Source: Mesorhizobium sp. AR02 (GTDB lineage: Bacteria; Pseudomonadota; Alphaproteobacteria; Rhizobiales; Rhizobiaceae). Taken from it: a stretch of DNA of 64,000 bases. The stretch lies in NCBI RefSeq assembly GCF_024746835.1, contig NZ_CP080531.1, forward strand, positions 7,398,001-7,462,000. Direction: 5' to 3'. Shown piece by piece: positions 7,921 to 17,168 of the stretch (position 1 is the stretch's first letter; every line of letters starts with the position of its first letter). The position numbers and the translations under genes were made by a program. The notes below the pieces were generated by a model. The model had not been told where the DNA came from, did not search any database, and was given only the letters and a program-made list of their open reading frames with translations.

Positions 7921-9275
7921 GGATTAACAGTCTCCGCTTACAGCTTTTGGGCTGGGTGGTGTTGCCGCTCGTCGGGCTCGCGACCATCAATCTGTGGACC
8001 AGCCACCGCAACGCGCTGGCAACCGCGGACCTTGTCACCGACCGCATGCTGATGGGCTCGGCGCGAGCTATTGCCGAACGTGTCGCCGTGGCCGACGGCG
8101 TACTCGACGCCACGATACCGCCGGCGGCGATCGAAATGTTCGATACCGGCGACCAGGACAGCGTCTACTACCATGTCAAGACGGCTGGAGGGCGGCTGCT
8201 GACCGGCTACCCGGACCTGCCGGAGGCACCGAAGTCTTCCAACACGGAGGCAAGCTATCGCGACCATCGGCTGAGGCTGCTTACCTTCAGCCACACGGTG
8301 GTCGGTGCCGGCAACGATTCGCCGATCACCGTTACCGTCGGCGTCTCGCTTGCCGGACACGACGCCATGGTGCGGCGTCTTTGGTTTGGCGCCTTTGCCC
8401 AGCAGCTGGCGCTGGTGGCGATTGCGGGCTTGTTCGTTCTGCTGGGTCTGCATCGTGGCCTCGCACCCTTGATCCGCTTGCGCGACGCGGTGCGCTCGCC
8501 GCGCCGAAGCGACCTTGACCCCGTCGAAGTGCCGGGCGCGCAGAACGAGATCCGCCCGCTGATCGACGCGCTGAACGCCTATATGGAGCGGGTGCGGGCG
8601 CAGATGGCGGCGCAGCGCCGCTTCATCGCCAATGCGGCGCACCAATTGCGCACCCCACTGGCACTGCTGTCGACGCAAGCGAGCTATGCGCTTCGCGAAA
8701 CTGTCCCCGACGCGCGCCACGAGGCGCTGGTGGCGCTGCAGGCCAGCTCCGGCAAGCTGGCGCGGTTGGCCGAACAGTTGCTCACCCTGTCGCGGGCGGA
8801 ACCGGGCAGCCGGCGGCCGCGCGCCGACCGCATCGACCTGACCGAAGCCGCCCGGCACGTGCTGGAAACGCAGGCGCCGACAGCGATCGGTCGCAACATC
8901 GATCTCGGCCTCGAAGAGGCAGGCCCTGTGCCGGTCATCGGCGACGGCACCATGCTGCGCGAGATGATCGTCAACCTCGTCGACAACGCGCTGCGCTACT
9001 CCCGGGCCGGCGGCAGCGTCACGGTGAAGCTGACGGCCATTGACGACGAAGCCGTGCTGACGGTCGCCGACGACGGACCCGGCATTCCGGCGGACGAGCG
9101 CGACCACGTGTTCGAGCGCTTCTATCGCATTGCCGGTTCGACCGAGGAAGGCAGCGGGCTTGGCCTCGCCATCGTGCGCGAGGTCGTCGAGAATGCCGCC
9201 GGCCGCGTCACCCTCGGGGATGGCGCGGCCGGCGGTCTGGTGGTTGAAGTGCGGCTGCCGCTGGCGAGCGGCTAG
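7917..9275 (+). CDS. TctE-like sensor histidine kinase
   Basis: A 452-residue membrane sensor kinase, partner of the preceding regulator. One membrane helix lies near residues 10-30, a periplasmic sensor domain of about 130 residues follows (containing VYYHVKTAGGRLLTGYPDLP, as in the two-component sensor N-terminal domain of TctE), and a second helix lies near 165-185. The HisKA phospho-acceptor is about His242 in AAHQLRTPLALL. The HATPase domain has the N box NLVDNALRYS, the G1 box DDGPGIP and the G2 box GSGLGLAIV. TctE-type sensors detect small carboxylates; the ligand here is not known. The gene ends eight bases from the convergent ABC permease gene, with no room for a separate terminator. 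Confidence 0.9.
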   Translation: MRINSLRLQLLGWVVLPLVGLATINLWTSHRNALATADLVTDRMLMGSARAIAERVAVADGVLDATIPPAAIEMFDTGDQDSVYYHVKTAGGRLLTGYPDLPEAPKSSNTEASYRDHRLRLLTFSHTVVGAGNDSPITVTVGVSLAGHDAMVRRLWFGAFAQQLALVAIAGLFVLLGLHRGLAPLIRLRDAVRSPRRSDLDPVEVPGAQNEIRPLIDALNAYMERVRAQMAAQRRFIANAAHQLRTPLALLSTQASYALRETVPDARHEALVALQASSGKLARLAEQLLTLSRAEPGSRRPRADRIDLTEAARHVLETQAPTAIGRNIDLGLEEAGPVPVIGDGTMLREMIVNLVDNALRYSRAGGSVTVKLTAIDDEAVLTVADDGPGIPADERDHVFERFYRIAGSTEEGSGLGLAIVREVVENAAGRVTLGDGAAGGLVVEVRLPLASG

Positions 9276-9283
9276 CGTATCGC

Positions 9284-10162
9284 TCACTGCGTCTCATTCA
9301 GTGGCTGGGGGCGCCATTTTGCGAGGCGGTTCTCGACCATCGTCATCAGGTACTCGGCACCGAGCGCCACCACCATGACGATGACGATCGCGGCGTACAT
9401 GCCGGCAGCGTCGAAGGACCCCTTGGCGATGTTGATCAGCAGGCCGATGCCGAAGCGTGCGCCGACGAACTCGCCAACGATCGCGCCGATGATGGCAAAG
9501 CCGAAGCTGACATGCAGGCTGGCGAAGATCCAGCTCATCGCCGAAGGGACAATCACCGAGCGGGTCAATTGCCAGTTGGACGCGCCGAGGATGCGGGCAT
9601 TGGCGATCATAGCCCTGTCGGCTTCCCGCACGCCCTGGAATGCGTTGTGGAAGACGACAAAGAAAACCATCACGAAGGCAAGCGCCACTTTCGAAGCGAG
9701 ACCGAGGCCAAGGATCATGATGAAGATCGGCGCCAGAACCACGCGCGGAATGGAATTGATCACCTTGATGTAGATCGAGAAAATGTCGGCGGCCATCCGG
9801 TTGCGGCCGAGAGCGACGCCGATGATGATACCGGCGACCGAGCCGGTCGCGAAGCCGATGACCGACTCCTCCATGGTGACATAGAGATGGTACCAGAGCG
9901 GCCCCTCGGACGTTCCTTCCGTCGTCCATTCATAGAGCCGCTGCGCGATCGCGCTGGGCATCGCGTAGAAGAACGGATCGATCCAGGCCATGCGCGCAGC
10001 GACTTCCCAAAGGCCGAGAAAGGCAACGAGAATGGCGACCCGCCAGAACATCACGGTGCGGCGGCGATGCTGTGCCGCCTTGGCGGCGGCCGCTTCGATT
10101 TCCGCGTCTGATGTACCGGGCTTGAAAGCCCCTGCTCTGATGTCGATGGCGGCATCTGTCAT
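9284..10162 (-). CDS. NitT/TauT-type ABC transporter permease
   Basis: A 292-residue inner-membrane permease of the SsuC/TauC family with about six membrane helices. After a 40-residue cytoplasmic tail it runs FWRVAILVAFLGLWEVAAR, and the loop that contacts the ATPase is visible as FHNAFQGVREADRAMIANARILGAS. It lies eleven bases behind the ATPase gene and is the last of a three-gene operon (binding protein, ATPase, permease). The family imports sulfonates, nitrate, cyanate, pyrimidine precursors and similar small compounds; the sequence does not decide between them. Confidence 0.9.
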   Translation of the reverse strand: MTDAAIDIRAGAFKPGTSDAEIEAAAAKAAQHRRRTVMFWRVAILVAFLGLWEVAARMAWIDPFFYAMPSAIAQRLYEWTTEGTSEGPLWYHLYVTMEESVIGFATGSVAGIIIGVALGRNRMAADIFSIYIKVINSIPRVVLAPIFIMILGLGLASKVALAFVMVFFVVFHNAFQGVREADRAMIANARILGASNWQLTRSVIVPSAMSWIFASLHVSFGFAIIGAIVGEFVGARFGIGLLINIAKGSFDAAGMYAAIVIVMVVALGAEYLMTMVENRLAKWRPQPLNETQ

Positions 10163-10173
10163 GGCTTTCCTCC

Positions 10174-10983
10174 TCAGGCTGCCGCACGCGCATAGCTGGT
10201 CTCGACCTCTTCCTTGAGGTCGGCCCAGATGGTGCGCGAGTAATCGATGAAGCTCTGCTCGTAGCGGATATCGGCGACGATGCGCGGGCGCGGCAGATCG
10301 ATCGTGTAGACCGACTTTACGGTGGCCGGCCCGGCGGTCAGGACATAGACCTTGTCGGCGAGCGCGATCGCCTCCTCAAGATCATGCGTGACGAAGACCA
10401 CGGAAGCCTTTGCCTGCGACCACAGGCGCAGCAATTCCTCGTGCATCAGCACGCGTGTCTGCACGTCAAGCGCTGAAAACGGCTCGTCCATGAGCAGGAT
10501 TTCCGGACCGTTTATGAAAGTCTGGGCCAGCGCCACGCGCTTGCGCATGCCGCCGGAAAGCTGGTGTGGATAATGTTGCTCGAAACGCGACAGGCCGACG
10601 CGTGCCAGCCAGTCATGTGCCGCGGCCGTGGCGTCCGACTTGGCCCTGCCGCGAAAGAGCGGGCCGGCCATCACGTTCTCGATCACGGTTCGCCAGGGAA
10701 ACAGGGCATCGCTTTGGAAAACAAAACCGATGCGCGGGTCTATTCCCTTGACGGGCGCGCCCATGACACGGACCTCGCCGGCACTTGGGCTTGCTAGCCC
10801 CGTGACGAGGTTGAGGGTGGTGGACTTTCCGCAACCGGTTGGACCGACTACGGCGACGAATTCGCCGCGCTCGACGGTCATGGTGAAATCGCGCAGCGCC
10901 GTCAGTGATTTGCCGGTGGGCGAGAGGAACCGCCGACTGACATTGATAAGTTCGATCGCTGGTGTGGTCTTTTCAGGGGCCAT
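10174..10983 (-). CDS. NitT/TauT-type ABC transporter ATPase
   Basis: A 269-residue ATPase of the SsuB/TauB family energising the adjacent permease. Walker A is [11 protein letters not shown], the Q loop is [12 protein letters not shown], the signature is [14 protein letters not shown], Walker B is [12 protein letters not shown] and the switch histidine is in VTHDLEEA. I start it at the ATG at 10983 ([12 protein letters not shown]), which has CGGAG upstream; an open reading to 11040 adds 19 residues of unlikely arginine-rich sequence. It sits between the binding-protein and permease genes of the same operon. Confidence 0.92.
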   Translation of the reverse strand: MAPEKTTPAIELINVSRRFLSPTGKSLTALRDFTMTVERGEFVAVVGPTGCGKSTTLNLVTGLASPSAGEVRVMGAPVKGIDPRIGFVFQSDALFPWRTVIENVMAGPLFRGRAKSDATAAAHDWLARVGLSRFEQHYPHQLSGGMRKRVALAQTFINGPEILLMDEPFSALDVQTRVLMHEELLRLWSQAKASVVFVTHDLEEAIALADKVYVLTAGPATVKSVYTIDLPRPRIVADIRYEQSFIDYSRTIWADLKEEVETSYARAAA

Positions 10984-11088
10984 GGTGGAACTCCGGGTTC
11001 GAGCGGACGCCAGCCGTCGGCCAGGGCCGCCGGACGTCAAGAACTGACGATTGCCGGCGCGATGCCTTCATCGCGCCGGCTCGGCCTG

Positions 11089-12102
11089 CTACTTGGCGTT
11101 CTTGACGAATTCCGAGGTGTAGGTCTTAGAGAGGTCGATCTGCTTGCCCTGCAGTTCCTTCTTGAAGGCTGAAAGAACCGTCAGCACCGTCTCCGGTCCA
11201 CCTGCAGGCATGATCCCGTCAGGGGTGAACATCGCCTTGCCGGCATCGAGGGCCTTCACATAGCCTTCCTTGTCGCCGACATAGTAGTCCTTCGGCATCT
11301 TGTCGGCGATCTCGGCGCCGCTATGCGTGTTGATGAACTTCTGTGTCTTGACGAAGGCATTGGCCAGCTTCTGCACGGTGTCCTTATGCGCTTCGACCCA
11401 GTCGGTCTGCATATAGAGGGATGCGGCCGGGTAAGTGCCGCCGAGCGCAGCCTTGGTGCCCTCCATTGTGCGCATATCGATAAGAACGGTCGCTTCGCCG
11501 GTTTTTAGCAGCCGGGTGATCGTCGGCTCGGTCGTCATGCCTGCCTGGATCTTGTCCTGCTGCATGGCGGCGATGAAGGTGGTGCCGGCGCCAACCGGAA
11601 CCGAGGTAAATTCGCCGAGCTTCAAGCCGTTCTTGACGGCGAGATATTCCGTAAGAAAATTCGTCGATGAGCCCAGACCGGTCACGCCCAGGCTCTTTCC
11701 CTTGAAGTCGGCGGGTGATTTGATCTCCGGATGTTTCGTCGAAACCAGCTCGACCTCGCCCGGCGCCTGGCTGAACTGGACGATGGATTCGACGAATTTG
11801 CCTTTTGCCTGCAGATCGATGCAGTGATCGTAGAAGCCGACAACTCCTTGCACGGCACCAGCGAGCATCTCGTTTTCGGCGTCGACGCCGGCCGGTTCAT
11901 TCAGCAATTCGACGTCGAGGCCCTCATCCTTGAAGTAGCCGAGCGCCTCGGTCAGCTTGGCGGGCAGATAGATCTGTTTTTCGTAGCCGCCGACCATGAT
12001 GGAGATTTTTTCGTCGGCGCGTGCGGATGGCGCGGACAAGGCCATGGTGGCGACGAGTGCGGTTGTGGCGGCTGAATCAAGCAGAATTCGCGCGAGCGAC
12101 AT
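11089..12102 (-). CDS. NMT1/THI5-like ABC substrate-binding protein
   Basis: A 337-residue periplasmic binding protein for the adjacent permease and ATPase. Residues 1-29 are a Sec signal (MSLARILLDSAATTALVAT, cleavage near SARA-DEK). The mature part has the NMT1/SsuA fold cues: IMVGGYEKQIYLPAKLTEALGYFKDEG, a VQGVVGFYDHCIDLQAKG segment and SLGVTGLGSSTNFLTEYL. The start at 12102 follows AGGGAAGAGG; an open frame continues upstream to 12180 without family sequence. No TPP riboswitch is visible upstream, which argues mildly against a thiamine-precursor role. Sulfonate, aromatic or pyrimidine uptake all remain possible. Confidence 0.88.
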   Translation of the reverse strand: MSLARILLDSAATTALVATMALSAPSARADEKISIMVGGYEKQIYLPAKLTEALGYFKDEGLDVELLNEPAGVDAENEMLAGAVQGVVGFYDHCIDLQAKGKFVESIVQFSQAPGEVELVSTKHPEIKSPADFKGKSLGVTGLGSSTNFLTEYLAVKNGLKLGEFTSVPVGAGTTFIAAMQQDKIQAGMTTEPTITRLLKTGEATVLIDMRTMEGTKAALGGTYPAASLYMQTDWVEAHKDTVQKLANAFVKTQKFINTHSGAEIADKMPKDYYVGDKEGYVKALDAGKAMFTPDGIMPAGGPETVLTVLSAFKKELQGKQIDLSKTYTSEFVKNAK

Positions 12103-12204
12103 GGCCTCTTCCCTTTGTTCGTTTCCCGCGCCCCTCTCTCTCCCATCGCTTTTGCACGACAATATGGGGGCGCCAATCAACAGTTATGGCACCAACCTTT
12201 CAGC

Positions 12205-12251
12205 CAGCTTTCAAGGAAAAGCTGAAAATCAAGCTTACAGATTGGTAAGCT
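12205..12251 (-). terminator. two stem-loops after dapB, candidate terminator or operator
   Basis: Two perfect inverted repeats: AGCTTAC-AGATTG-GTAAGCT (12232-12251) and CAGCTTT-CAAGGA-AAAGCTG (12205-12224). Read on the minus strand, the first hairpin begins 37 bases after the dapB stop and is followed by TTGATTTTC, so it can serve as a terminator. The pair also lies 100-150 bases upstream of the binding-protein gene, so an operator role is an alternative. Confidence 0.45.
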
Positions 12252-12287
12252 GCGGCTAGCGGACATGCCGCGACAGCGCACGCCTGC

Positions 12288-13064
12288 TCAATCGTTCAGC
12301 CCAAGCACGTCGCGCATATCGTATTCGCCGGGCGAGCGTCCCGACACCCAGAGTGCCGCGGCGATCGCGCCACGCGCGAACATGATGCGGTCGCCGGCCG
12401 CATGCGACAGAGTAACAAGCTCGCCTTCGGCACAGAAGCTGACGCTGTGCTCGCCGACAATGCTGCCGCCGCGAACCACCGCAAAACCGATCTCGCCGGC
12501 CGTACGCGCTCCGGTGACGCCGTCGCGGACGCGCCTCGCCACCGCGTCCAGTGCGACGCTGCGTCCGCCGGCAACGGCCTGCCCCAGCATCAGCGCGGTG
12601 CCTGACGGCGCGTCGATCTTGTGGCGGTGATGTGCCTCGAAAATCTCGGCATCCCAGTCCTTGGGATCGAGCGCTCTCGCCGCCTGTTCGACCAGTCCGA
12701 CCAGCATGTTCAGGCCAAGCGAAAAGCTGCCGGAGCGGACGATGGGAATCGTTTTCGCTGCGTCGGCGATGGTGGCCAGGTCGGCCGCGTCGAATCCGGT
12801 CGACCCGATCACCAGGGCTGGTCCACCGCGCTTTGCACAGAAGCTGGCCAGATCGGCGGAGGCGGCTGGCGTGGTGAAATCGATGACCACATCGGCCATG
12901 GCAAGCGCCTCGTCGCGGCTCACCAGCCCGTCGCCGACGCTGCCTGGTCGGTGGAAGCGGGCGGCGAGTGCCAGCCGCGGATCGGCCTGCACGGCCTCCG
13001 CCATCTGGCGGCCCATGCGGCCCAGCGCCCCGGCGATGGCGACCCTGATCGGCGATTGGGACAC
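12288..13064 (-). CDS. dapB: 4-hydroxy-tetrahydrodipicolinate reductase
   Basis: A 258-residue enzyme of lysine and meso-diaminopimelate synthesis, reducing the DapA product to tetrahydrodipicolinate with NAD(P)H. The N-terminal Rossmann motif is [12 protein letters not shown] (about residues 9-20). The catalytic and substrate loop is [15 protein letters not shown] (about 143-157), with the acid/base histidine and the lysine of the family. The C-terminal GEHSVSF and [14 protein letters not shown] are also typical. Start is GTG at 13064 behind AGGGGA. It lies 18 bases behind the helicase gene in the same direction, so they may be co-transcribed. Size and motifs are standard; rhizobia can carry more than one dapB-like gene and I cannot tell whether this is the only one. 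Confidence 0.95.
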   Translation of the reverse strand: MSQSPIRVAIAGALGRMGRQMAEAVQADPRLALAARFHRPGSVGDGLVSRDEALAMADVVIDFTTPAASADLASFCAKRGGPALVIGSTGFDAADLATIADAAKTIPIVRSGSFSLGLNMLVGLVEQAARALDPKDWDAEIFEAHHRHKIDAPSGTALMLGQAVAGGRSVALDAVARRVRDGVTGARTAGEIGFAVVRGGSIVGEHSVSFCAEGELVTLSHAAGDRIMFARGAIAAALWVSGRSPGEYDMRDVLGLND

Positions 13065-13082
13065 GGCGCTATCCCCTTGCGA

Positions 13083-15176
13083 CTATTTCCACATGCCACG
13101 CATGCGCGCGCCGATGTCGACGCGCACTTCCGGCCGGGGCGCTCTGCCCTGTGCGGCTTGCGCGCTCGGCCATGAAACCTGCTGGAACGCGGCGAGGATT
13201 GAGGCCGGGATGAAGCGGGTGCGCGAAGCATAGAGATGGCGGTCGCCGCGCGCCGCCTGGCCGTGCGGAAAGAAACGCTGCGGCATGACCAGGTTGAGAT
13301 TGTCCTTGGCCCTGGTCATCGCGACGTAGAGCAGCCGGCGCTCCTCCTCGATATCCTCCTTGGTGCCGACGCCGAGATCGGCCGGGATGCAGCCGTCGAC
13401 GGTGTTGAGCACGAAGACATTCTTCCACTCCTGGCCCTTGGCCGAGTGGATGGTCGACAGGATCAGATAGTCCTCGTCGCGATGCGGCGGGCCGGCCTGG
13501 TCGCTGGTCGCGTCCGGCGGATCGAGAGTCAGTTCGGTCAGGAACCGTTCGCGCGAAGCATAGCCCGACCCGATCTGCTCGAGCTGCAACAGGTCGGCGC
13601 GGCGCGTGATCGCGTCCTCGTGGATACGCTCCAGATGCGGCTCGTACCACAGCCTGACCTGTTCAAGGTCGGCCGGCCATTTGGCGCCGGCCCGCAGGCC
13701 GGAATAGAGCGAGACGAAACCCGGCCAATCATCGGCAGCGCGCTGGGGTGGGCGCCAGCCGGCGAGGCCCATCGCCTCGTCAAGCGCCGTCGTCATCGTC
13801 TCGACGATCTGCGCGGCAGCCGAAGGGCCGATCCCCGGCATCAGCTGCAGCACGCGGAAACCGGCGACGCGGTCGCGCGGGTTTTCGGCGAAGCGCAGCA
13901 CCGCCAGCACGTCCTTGACGTGAGCGGCATCGAGGAATTTCAGCCCGCCGAACTTGACGAAGGGAATGTTGCGCCGCGTCAGCTCGATTTCCAGCGGCCC
14001 GCTGTGGTGCGAAGCGCGAAACAGCACCGCCTGCGATTTCAGCGCCGTACCGGCCTCGCGCTCAGCTAAGATGGTGTCGCAGACGAAGTTGGCCTGCTCG
14101 ACCTCGTCGCGCACGCTGACCAGCCTTGGCTTGTCGGTGGATTTGCGCTCCGACCACAGGTTCTTGGTGAAGCGCTCCGAGGCCTCGCCGATCACCGCAT
14201 TGGCGGCGGCCAGAATGGTCTCTGTCGAGCGATAATTGCGCTCCAGCATCACCACATCGGCGGCCTGAGCGAACTGCTTGGGGAAGTCGAGGATGTTGCG
14301 CACCTCGGCGGCGCGGAACGAATAGATCGACTGCGCATCGTCGCCGACCACCGTCAGCCCGGCGCCGTCGGGTTTCAACGCCATCAGGATCGAGGCCTGC
14401 AGCCGGTTGGTGTCCTGGTATTCGTCGACCAACACATGGTCGAAACGCCCGCCGAGATGCGCCGCTATTTCCGGCTCGGCCGCCATCTGCGCCCAATAGA
14501 GCAGCAGATCATCATAATCGAGCACGTTCTGCGCCTGTTTGGCCTCGACATAGCCTGCGAACAACAGCTTGAGCTGATCGGCCCAGCCGGCGCACCAGGG
14601 AAAGGCCGACCCCAGCACTTCGCCGAGCGGTGCCTGCGCGTTGACGGCGCGCGAATAGATGGCAAGGCAGGTGCCTTTGGTGGGGAAGCGCGCCTCCGTC
14701 CTGGAGAAACCGAGTTCGTGGCGCACGAGATTCATCAGGTCGGCGGAATCCTCGCGGTCATGGATGGTGAAGGCCGGATCGAGGCCGATCTCCAGCGCAT
14801 AGTCTCGCAACAGCCGGGCGCCGATGCCGTGAAAGGTGCCGGCCCAGGTCAGTGCATCGGTGATCACCGCGGCGTCGCGGCCGAGCACTTCGCCTGCGAT
14901 GCGCTCGACACGCCTGGCCATTTCGGACGCGGCGCGTCGCGAGAAGGTCATCAGCAGGATACGGCGCGGGTCGGCGCCCTTGACGATGAGATGGGCGACG
15001 CGATGCGCCAGCGTGTTGGTCTTGCCCGAGCCGGCGCCGGCAATGACCAGCAAAGGACCTGCAATCTTGCCGTCGCCATGCTCGACGGCCTGGCGCTGAG
15101 CGTCGTTCAGCCGGGCAAGATAGGCGGGCGCGACGGGCGATTCCAAAAAGGTCGAATCATGGGCGGCTAGGTTCAT
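13083..15176 (-). CDS. UvrD/Rep-family ATP-dependent DNA helicase
   Basis: A 697-residue superfamily 1A helicase. Motif I is VIAGAGSGKTNTL (about residues 45-57) after the Q motif LNDAQRQAV; motif Ia is LLMTFSRRAASEMARRV; motif II is DHVLVDEYQDTN; motif III is VVGDDAQSIYSFRAA; motif IV is LERNYRS; motif V/VI sequences are STIHSAKGQEWKNVFVLN and EERRLLYVAMTRAKDNL. It is shorter than the main UvrD of alphaproteobacteria (usually over 800 residues) and is probably the accessory UvrD-like helicase found beside housekeeping genes. It would unwind DNA 3' to 5' during repair or replication restart. dapB follows 18 bases downstream. Confidence 0.93.
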   Translation of the reverse strand: MNLAAHDSTFLESPVAPAYLARLNDAQRQAVEHGDGKIAGPLLVIAGAGSGKTNTLAHRVAHLIVKGADPRRILLMTFSRRAASEMARRVERIAGEVLGRDAAVITDALTWAGTFHGIGARLLRDYALEIGLDPAFTIHDREDSADLMNLVRHELGFSRTEARFPTKGTCLAIYSRAVNAQAPLGEVLGSAFPWCAGWADQLKLLFAGYVEAKQAQNVLDYDDLLLYWAQMAAEPEIAAHLGGRFDHVLVDEYQDTNRLQASILMALKPDGAGLTVVGDDAQSIYSFRAAEVRNILDFPKQFAQAADVVMLERNYRSTETILAAANAVIGEASERFTKNLWSERKSTDKPRLVSVRDEVEQANFVCDTILAEREAGTALKSQAVLFRASHHSGPLEIELTRRNIPFVKFGGLKFLDAAHVKDVLAVLRFAENPRDRVAGFRVLQLMPGIGPSAAAQIVETMTTALDEAMGLAGWRPPQRAADDWPGFVSLYSGLRAGAKWPADLEQVRLWYEPHLERIHEDAITRRADLLQLEQIGSGYASRERFLTELTLDPPDATSDQAGPPHRDEDYLILSTIHSAKGQEWKNVFVLNTVDGCIPADLGVGTKEDIEEERRLLYVAMTRAKDNLNLVMPQRFFPHGQAARGDRHLYASRTRFIPASILAAFQQVSWPSAQAAQGRAPRPEVRVDIGARMRGMWK

Positions 15177-15230
15177 CGCCCATCAAGCATCGTTTCCGCT
15201 TTGTTCGCAACAAGGAAGCGGTCCGACGAA

Positions 15231-15404
15231 TTAGCGCCGGGGATCGACACCCATGGCCGCCGATTGTCGGCGCAGAGCGTCGCGGTCGCTTCTCGATGCG
15301 GGCAACAGAAGGGGATCGACGTCGCCGGGCACGTCATCGATCATCCTGCGCGCGAGGCGGTAGGTGAGAAAGGCAAAGGTGCCGGCCAGAAGCAAACGGA
15401 TCAT
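15231..15404 (-). CDS. small single-span membrane protein
   Basis: A 57-residue protein: MIRLLLAGTFAFLTYRLARRM forms one short hydrophobic segment, followed by a polar tail with acidic then basic residues (DDVPGDVDP, SRSDRDALRRQ). Start at 15404 is supported by AGGAG in TAGAGGAGACCGCAGCATG. No family is recognised. It lies upstream of the helicase gene in the same orientation, with 54 bases between, and could share its promoter. Confidence rests on the ribosome site and the coherent membrane-anchor layout. Confidence 0.55.
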   Translation of the reverse strand: MIRLLLAGTFAFLTYRLARRMIDDVPGDVDPLLLPASRSDRDALRRQSAAMGVDPRR

Positions 15405-15515
15405 GCTGCGGTCTCCTCTAATAGAGATCAACCGCAGGCATGGCGTTTTGTTCCCTCAACGCTGGTTCGCAAACAGACCGGCACCGCCTGGTTGCGCCTG
15501 CGTCCAGTCGGAACC

Positions 15516-15716
15516 TCAGGGCATTGCCGCGATGCACTCCTCGAGGCGCTCGAGGCGGAACTTGGCATTGCGCAGTTCGTGCCCGGCTTCCTGCCGCTGC
15601 TGACGGCCTCGGGCCGAGGACGCCGCCGTCAGGTTTCTTTCGAGTTCAGCGATGCGCGCACGCACCTGCCGAGCCTCGTCCTGACGCAACGCCTTTATCC
15701 AGCTCCGCCCGCGCAT
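15516..15716 (-). CDS. small coiled-coil hypothetical protein
   Basis: A 66-residue, highly charged protein: after a basic start (MRGRSWIKALRQDEARQ) it runs as a continuous helix, RARIAELERNL and ELRNAKFRLERLEECI, with a heptad-like Leu/Ile/Ala pattern. I start it at the ATG at 15716, preceded by GGGAAGACGG; a GTG at 15734 is also open. No family is recognised. An open frame on the opposite strand over the same DNA (15201-15797) is less protein-like. It may be a real small protein or chance. Confidence 0.4.
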   Translation of the reverse strand: MRGRSWIKALRQDEARQVRARIAELERNLTAASSARGRQQRQEAGHELRNAKFRLERLEECIAAMP

Positions 15717-15841
15717 CCGTCTTCCCGTAAACACCCCAAAGACCGGCTGCTTCTATGCCAGCAAGACCCTAACGTCCGGCAAGTGCGAATATTCTAAATT
15801 TAATGAGTGCTAATTTAGCAGCCAAGCGCCGCAGGGAAGAA

Positions 15842-15875
15842 GGCCGGCGCCGCTTGGGAGGAGAAGGCGCCGGCC
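15842..15875. repeat. perfect inverted repeat between genes
   Basis: GGCCGGCGCC (15842-15851) and GGCGCCGGCC (15866-15875) form a ten-base GC-only stem with a 14-base loop. It lies about 130 bases downstream of the M20 amidohydrolase stop on the minus strand. There is no T-run on either side, so it is either a Rho-assisted stop or a small intergenic palindrome. Confidence 0.5.
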
Positions 15876-16007
15876 AAGCGGATAAATCAGGTCCGCCGCA
15901 CAACGTAGGCTAGCTGAGTCTTGCCGCTGCGTCATGCGCGATCGCGGATTTCGGCCTTTTCCGGGCGTTTTCCCCCGGTAAAAGCGCACCGAAAGCACCC
16001 TCGGCCT

Positions 16008-17168
16008 TCAGATCCCGAGCCGTTGCCTGGCGATGGCGACATGGAAATTGGTACCGAACAACAGCCCATCATCGCTAAAGTCGTAGCTGGAATTGTGCAA
16101 AGGCGCCGAGGCCTCGCCATTGCCGAGGAAGACGAAGCAGCCCGGTACGTGGTCGAGGAAGCGGGCGAAATCCTCCGACGCTGTCATCGGTTCGCGGGCA
16201 ACCGCGATATTGCCGGGCTCGAAGACGTTTCCTGCTGCGACGAAGGCCGCGTCCACCAGTTCGGCATCGTTGCGCAAAGGCACGAATTCTCTGGTGTAGT
16301 TCACCTCGGCAGTGACATTGTAGGCGGCCGCGGTGCCCTGTGCGATGACGCGCATCTGGCGTTCGATCTCGGCGCTGACCTCGGGGCGGAAGCTGCGCGC
16401 ATCGCCAAGGATGCGGGCAAGACCGGGCAATGCATTGCGCGTGCCGTCGGTGATCAGTTCGGTCACCGAAACCACCGCTATGTCGGCCGGGCTCAGGCGG
16501 CGCGAGACGATGGTCTGCAGATTGGTGACCAGCGCGCAGGCGGCGACCAGCGTTTCGTTGCCCGAATGCGGCCGCGCCGCGTGGCCGCCGAGCCCCCTGA
16601 GCACGATCTCGAAGATATCCTCGGCCGACATTATCGGGCCGGCGCGGGTCTCGAAATGCCCGACGGGTAGGCCGGGCATGTTGTGCAGCCCAAAAATCTC
16701 GTCGAAGGGGAAGCGCTGCATCAGGCCATCGTCGAGCATGGCCAGCGCGCCCCTGCCCCACTCCTCGGCCGGCTGGAAGATGAAACGCACGGTGCCGTCG
16801 AAACCACCCTCGCCCGCCAACAGCTTTGCCGCGCCAAGCAGCATCGCCGTGTGGCCGTCATGACCGCAGGCGTGCATCACTCCGGCATTGCCGGAGCGAT
16901 GGGGCGCGGTCGATTGCTCTGCTATGCGCAGCGCATCCATGTCGGCCCGCAGCGCAATGGCGCGGTTGCCGCTGCCGCGCTTCAGCGTGCCGACGACACC
17001 GGTGCCACCGACACCCTCGGCGACATCGTCGAGGCCGAATTCGCGCAGCTTGGCGGCGACGAAGGCAGCGGTGCGTTTCTCCTCAAAGCCGAATTCGGGG
17101 TGCGCGTGCAGGTCGCGCCGCCATTCGGTCATCTCGCGCTTCAGTGTTTCGGGATCGAGTTCAGCCAT
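16008..17168 (-). CDS. M20 family amidohydrolase
   Basis: A 386-residue metal-dependent amidohydrolase of the hippurate/IAA-amino-acid hydrolase group. After a short helix comes RRDLHAHPEFGFEE, then metal-ligand motifs HACGHDGHTAMLLGAA, a catalytic Glu in FIFQPAEEWGRGA, and GLHNMPGLPVG, with a C-terminal ligand histidine in APLHNSSYDF. Such enzymes remove an acyl group from an amino group. The start at 17168 has a strong GGAGG and overlaps the stop of the upstream hydrolase by eight bases (ATGGCTGA, 17161-17168), so the genes are translationally coupled. It is the last gene of a three-gene operon led by diaminopropionate ammonia-lyase, suggesting that it releases an amino acid from an N-acylated precursor. 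Confidence 0.88.
   Translation of the reverse strand: MAELDPETLKREMTEWRRDLHAHPEFGFEEKRTAAFVAAKLREFGLDDVAEGVGGTGVVGTLKRGSGNRAIALRADMDALRIAEQSTAPHRSGNAGVMHACGHDGHTAMLLGAAKLLAGEGGFDGTVRFIFQPAEEWGRGALAMLDDGLMQRFPFDEIFGLHNMPGLPVGHFETRAGPIMSAEDIFEIVLRGLGGHAARPHSGNETLVAACALVTNLQTIVSRRLSPADIAVVSVTELITDGTRNALPGLARILGDARSFRPEVSAEIERQMRVIAQGTAAAYNVTAEVNYTREFVPLRNDAELVDAAFVAAGNVFEPGNIAVAREPMTASEDFARFLDHVPGCFVFLGNGEASAPLHNSSYDFSDDGLLFGTNFHVAIARQRLGI

Noticed and set aside
7938..9287. 449-residue open frame antisense to the histidine kinase
   Set aside because: Arg/Gln/His-rich composition typical of a shadow; the opposite strand has complete kinase motifs.
12103..12287. TPP riboswitch before the NMT1/THI5-like binding protein
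   Set aside because: None of the conserved TPP-core sequences are visible on the minus strand; only two simple hairpins are present.
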